Below are positions 61,312 through 64,000 of a DNA stretch of 64,000 nt, in pieces. The position numbers and the translations under genes are program-made. The stretch comes from Bin87 sp965219925 (GTDB taxonomy: Bacteria; Chloroflexota; Dehalococcoidia; Lucifugimonadales; UBA3495). The notes under the pieces were generated by a model. That model saw only the letters and a program-made list of their open reading frames with translations. It was not told the origin of the DNA and made no database searches. The stretch covers positions 1,302,001 to 1,366,000 of the forward strand of contig OZ244795.1 of assembly GCA_965219925.1 (NCBI GenBank), written 5' to 3'. How positions within the stretch are numbered: position 1 is the stretch's first letter; every line of letters starts with the position of its first letter.

Positions 61312-62052
61312 CTATAGGGGTTGTTTCGCCGGCAGGCCCACGCGCCGGGGATAATCCGTAGGTGTCGGCCTGACTTTCTCGACCGATACCAGCCACCGGT
61401 CGGGCGGCAGAGGCGGCGATAGCGCGTCCACGGAATAGACACCGCCTATCGCGCCGCCCAGTTCCAGCAACGCATTGTGCGCATCCCTGGCTTCTGCCGG
61501 GCCATCTTTGCCCTTCCAGGCCAGCAGATGGCCGCCGGTTTTGCACAAAGGCAGGCCGTATTCGATCAGCGCCGACATGCGGGCAACGCCACGGGCCAGC
61601 GCTACATCGAAGTGGCCGCGGTAGCCGTTTGTCCGGCCCAGTTCCTCAGCCCGAATCGTAAGGACTTCTACGTCGGGTAGCTCAAGATGCTGAATTAGCC
61701 GGTGCAAAAATTGTGTCTTTTTACCGACAGACTCGGCAAGTGTCAAACGTAGTCCGGGGAATACGATCTTTAGCGGCACACCCGGGAAGCCGGCGCCGGC
61801 GCCAATGTCAACCACCCTGGCGCCGTCCGGCCAGTGGGGAAGGGCCAGGACTGCCGTCAACGAGTCCAAAAAGTGGCGAACCTGTACCTCGGTTGGGTCG
61901 GTAACGGAAGTGAGATTGGCGCGCGTGTTGCCGTCAGCCAACAGCCTTGTATATTCGGCAAACTGGCTCAACTGCGCATCAGTCAAATGCAACCCCAGGC
62001 GTTGAGCCTGTTCGTACACTATCTCCATGCCCAATGCTGATGGGGGTGTCAT
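61312..62052 (-). CDS. rsmG: 16S rRNA (guanine-527-N7)-methyltransferase
   Basis: A 246-residue protein. Family blocks are QLSQFAEYTRLLADGNTRANLTSVTDP, VRHFLDSL, the SAM motif VVDIGAGAGFPGVPLKIVFP and the core RAEELGRTNGYRGHFDVALARGVA. It methylates the small ribosomal subunit. Its ATG overlaps the enolase stop by four bases (ATGA), so it is coupled to eno. Convergent with the AOR gene. Confidence 0.95.
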   Translation of the reverse strand: MTPPSALGMEIVYEQAQRLGLHLTDAQLSQFAEYTRLLADGNTRANLTSVTDPTEVQVRHFLDSLTAVLALPHWPDGARVVDIGAGAGFPGVPLKIVFPGLRLTLAESVGKKTQFLHRLIQHLELPDVEVLTIRAEELGRTNGYRGHFDVALARGVARMSALIEYGLPLCKTGGHLLAWKGKDGPAEARDAHNALLELGGAIGGVYSVDALSPPLPPDRWLVSVEKVRPTPTDYPRRVGLPAKQPL

Positions 62053-63371
62053 CGGTCCAAAAATCGGGAAAACACTTCCCGCCCGGCAAATTGCGCCCGT
62101 TCGCCCAACTCTTCTTCGATGCGCAGCAGTTGGTTGTACTTGGCAAGGCGCTCGGAGCGGGTAATTGAGCCAATTTTGATCTGGCCGGCTCCGGTGGCCA
62201 CGGCCAGGTCGGCGATTGTGGTGTCTTCGGTTTCGCCAGACCGCGCGGAAATGACTGGCAGGTAACCCCGTTGTTTCGCCAAACGCACAGTTTCCAGGGT
62301 TTCGGTCAGGGTGCCAATCTGGTTCGGTTTCACGAGCACGGCGTTGGCGATGCCGCGATCGGCGCCCTGGGTCAAACGTTGTGGGTTGGTAGTAAACAGG
62401 TCATCCCCGACGAGTTGGGTGCTAGCTCCCAGCTTTTCGGTCTGGTACGCCCAACCGTCCCAGTCGTCTTCGGCGACACCGTCCTCAATTGAGATGATGG
62501 GATAGGTTCCACACCAGTGGACCAACAGGTCGGTCAGTTCGGTGGCAGAGAAGGTGCGCCGTTCGGCTCGCAGCGGGTAGCGGCCGTCGGCGTCCACGAA
62601 CTCGGTGGCCGCGACATCCAGGCCGATTGCGATGTCGCCGTTTCGGGCGCAGCGGTAGCCGGCCAGCCGGGTAGCGTCATGCAGCAGACCCAAGGCGTCT
62701 TCGTGGCAAGGCAGGGGAGGACCGTAACCGCCCTCGTCCGCAACGCCGTGGCCGTAGGGGCCGGTTTGAGTCAAGATGCGCCCGATGGCCCGGTGGACCG
62801 CAACCGCCATGCGGAGCGCTTCGCGGTACGTGGCGGCGCCGATGGGAATAGCGAGGAAGTCCTGCATATCGAGGCCGCCCTCAGCGTGCCGGCCGCCGCT
62901 GATGATGTTCACCATCGGCATGGGCAACGTGGTGGCATCATCGCCACCCAGATACCGGTACAACGGCAAGGCGGCCGCGCGTGCCGCTGCGTGGGCGGCG
63001 GCGAGCGAGACGCCGAGGATGGCGTTTGCGCCCAGGTTGGATTTGTTGGTCGTGCCGTCAAGTTCGCACAGCCGCGTGTCCAGGGCGTCCTGGTCGGCAG
63101 CGTCTGTGGGGTTGCGTGTTCCGGAGATGGCAGGCGCGATGATGTCGTTGACGGCGGCTACCGCCCGCAGGACGCCCTTGCCCTCGTAACGTCCGGGGTC
63201 GCCATCACGCAACTCGACGGCCTCGTGCCGGCCGGTGGAAGCGCCGGAGGGGACGATGGCCCGGCCTGCCGCACCGCCTTGCAAGCTGATGTCAACTTCG
63301 ACGGTGGGGTTGCCGCGGGAGTCCAATACCTCCCTGGCATGTACAGTTGCAATGTGGGTTGAGTTAGGCAT
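62049..63371 (-). CDS. eno: Enolase (phosphopyruvate hydratase)
   Basis: A 440-residue glycolytic enzyme. It begins ATVHAREVLDSRGNPTVEVD and has the GADEGGYGP region, the metal ligands, the catalytic Lys in LVKPNQIGTLTET and the second Lys in GQIKIGSITRSER. The segment normally S-H-R-S-G-E-T reads S-A-R-S-G-E-T, as in another enolase subclass, so one substrate-binding His is an Ala. N-I-I-S-G-G-R-H-A replaces the usual N-L-N-G-G-A-H-A. Still probably active; it is the first gene of an eno-rsmG pair. Confidence 0.93.
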   Translation of the reverse strand: MPNSTHIATVHAREVLDSRGNPTVEVDISLQGGAAGRAIVPSGASTGRHEAVELRDGDPGRYEGKGVLRAVAAVNDIIAPAISGTRNPTDAADQDALDTRLCELDGTTNKSNLGANAILGVSLAAAHAAARAAALPLYRYLGGDDATTLPMPMVNIISGGRHAEGGLDMQDFLAIPIGAATYREALRMAVAVHRAIGRILTQTGPYGHGVADEGGYGPPLPCHEDALGLLHDATRLAGYRCARNGDIAIGLDVAATEFVDADGRYPLRAERRTFSATELTDLLVHWCGTYPIISIEDGVAEDDWDGWAYQTEKLGASTQLVGDDLFTTNPQRLTQGADRGIANAVLVKPNQIGTLTETLETVRLAKQRGYLPVISARSGETEDTTIADLAVATGAGQIKIGSITRSERLAKYNQLLRIEEELGERAQFAGREVFSRFLDR

Positions 63372-63379
63372 AGGTGTAT

Positions 63380-63530
63380 GTCATTGCGAGCGTAGCGTGG
63401 CAATCCCGTCGCCGATAGCGCGATGGTTCAGGCTCACGAGATTGCCACGTGGTTCGACAGGCTCACCATGAGCGGCTACGCTCCTCGCAATGACAGCGGG
63501 ACTGGATTCCGGCCTTCGCCGGAATGACGG
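63380..63530. repeat. Family B core followed by a CATTCC hairpin arm
   Basis: GTCATTGCGAGCGTAGCGTGG and CTCCTCGCAATGACAG form the family B palindrome (63380-63496) with the GTGGTTCGACAGGCTCACC module. It runs straight into GGATTCCGGCCTTCGCCGGAATGA (63505-63530 area). The usual ends and target duplication are not found. Confidence 0.75.
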
Positions 63531-63540
63531 TTCGGGGTGG

Positions 63541-64000
63541 TTAGCCGTGACCCTCTGATTTGATGTCGTTGAACGTAACCCGAAGCATCGGGGCGTCGGT
63601 TTGGTTCTTCCACTGGTGATGCTCAACCGGGGGCACAAGCACGGCGTCGCCGGCGGTTACCGTGTATTCCGTACCGGACACGACCAGGGTACCGGTGCCT
63701 TCGAGGACGAACACCGTGTGTTCCCATTCGTGATTGTGGCCACCGGTGTCCGGATGGCTGGCGGCTCCGGGCTGCATGGCTCCGTTGTAAAGCATCAGGT
63801 AGTTGGGGCAACCGTCTCTGCCGCCCAGCAAGGTGTGGCCGGTTTCGTCGTTGAGATCAGCGTGGTTGCGGATGACCGGAACGGTGCCGGCTCCGGGCTC
63901 GCTGCCACCGGGTCGGGCAGTACCGCTGGCGGCGGAAATGGGGTTGATCTCAATGCGGCGGATGTCGCCACTGCCGCCGTCGTTGCGGGTTACGTGGTCA
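63541..64000 (-). CDS. Cupin-domain protein (partial, runs off the window)
   Basis: The frame is open to the right edge (about 152 codons visible), so the true start is outside. Cupin motif 1 is GGHNHEWEHTVFVLEGTG and motif 2 is PPVEHHQWKN, giving His and Glu metal ligands. A single cupin such as this often binds Fe, Mn or Zn and acts as a dioxygenase, isomerase or sugar-binding protein. A TTG at 63831 is within the cupin and is not likely to be the start. Confidence 0.85.
   Translation of the reverse strand, partial: DHVTRNDGGSGDIRRIEINPISAASGTARPGGSEPGAGTVPVIRNHADLNDETGHTLLGGRDGCPNYLMLYNGAMQPGAASHPDTGGHNHEWEHTVFVLEGTGTLVVSGTEYTVTAGDAVLVPPVEHHQWKNQTDAPMLRVTFNDIKSEGHG

Noticed and set aside
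62310..62340. Enolase catalytic Lys context L-V-K-P-N-Q in place of the usual L-I-K-F-N-Q, suspected as inactivation
   Set aside because: The Lys itself and the flanking G-T-L-T-E-T are retained; the S-A-R-S variant is known in other enolase subclasses, so loss of activity cannot be claimed.
1..64000. CRISPR arrays, tRNA or rRNA genes, prophage
   Set aside because: The dispersed palindromes are unevenly spaced and differ in length, not regular spacers; no cloverleaf with GGTTCGA-type T-loop or rRNA segment was seen.

Overview
The window looks like a chromosomal segment of a free-living, aerobic, GC-rich bacterium. The most likely assignment is Chloroflexota, possibly the SAR202/Dehalococcoidia side. 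I infer this from gene content, not from any marker-gene comparison. Three FMN-dependent luciferase-family oxidoreductases, two GMC oxidoreductases, a Rieske oxygenase, a molybdenum hydroxylase, several alpha/beta hydrolases and amidohydrolases, and an SCO1664-DUF3090 pair occur together. I found no rRNA, tRNA, CRISPR array, prophage or transposase gene.

Layout. 0-32.6 kb is a catabolic region in short, mixed-strand transcription units: amidohydrolases, Rieske oxygenase, flavin monooxygenases, xanthine-dehydrogenase-type enzyme, GMC oxidoreductases, SMP-30 lactonase, crotonase, nitroreductase, MetE-like protein, ThDP enzyme, SGNH hydrolase and epoxide hydrolase. A visibly AT-richer insert (about 3.2-4.5 kb) with two intrinsic terminators holds an orphan antitoxin, a lipoprotein and a frameshifted small gene. 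33.0-35.9 kb is a complete modABC molybdate transporter. 36-45 kb holds HAD, SCO1664, DUF3090, ComM/YifB, DUF3500 and two exported thioredoxin-fold lipoproteins. 44.9-50.1 kb is a MoxR-DUF58-TgpA cluster whose transglutaminase-like protein has Ser where the catalytic Cys should be. 50.4-57.6 kb carries MGMT, aldehyde dehydrogenase, a trypsin-like lipoprotein, a TrmI-type tRNA methyltransferase and AcuC. 57.7-61.3 kb is a tightly overlapping operon of two small membrane proteins, MobA, a MoaD-like protein and an aldehyde:ferredoxin oxidoreductase. 61.3-64 kb holds RsmG, enolase and a partial cupin protein.

How the genes fit together. ModABC would supply molybdate (or tungstate), and MobA and the MoaD-like protein mature the pterin cofactor. 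The xanthine-dehydrogenase-type enzyme and the AOR-family enzyme are the local users. The oxygenases, hydrolases, dehydrogenases and crotonase fit stepwise oxidation of diverse organic compounds, but no single complete pathway can be read from the order.

Two things stand out. First, a secreted thioredoxin-like lipoprotein at 14131-14853 has an in-frame UGA exactly at the first cysteine of its CxxC motif (U-P-Y-C). A good bacterial SECIS-like hairpin follows at once, so it is probably an exported selenoprotein. Second, intergenic regions are filled with two related families of non-coding palindromic elements. They have terminal inverted repeats, and most copies are flanked by 8-10 bp (once 15 and once 19 bp) direct duplications. 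They are therefore real mobile elements that must be moved by a transposase encoded elsewhere. Three genes carry small frameshifts, which may be decay or sequence error.
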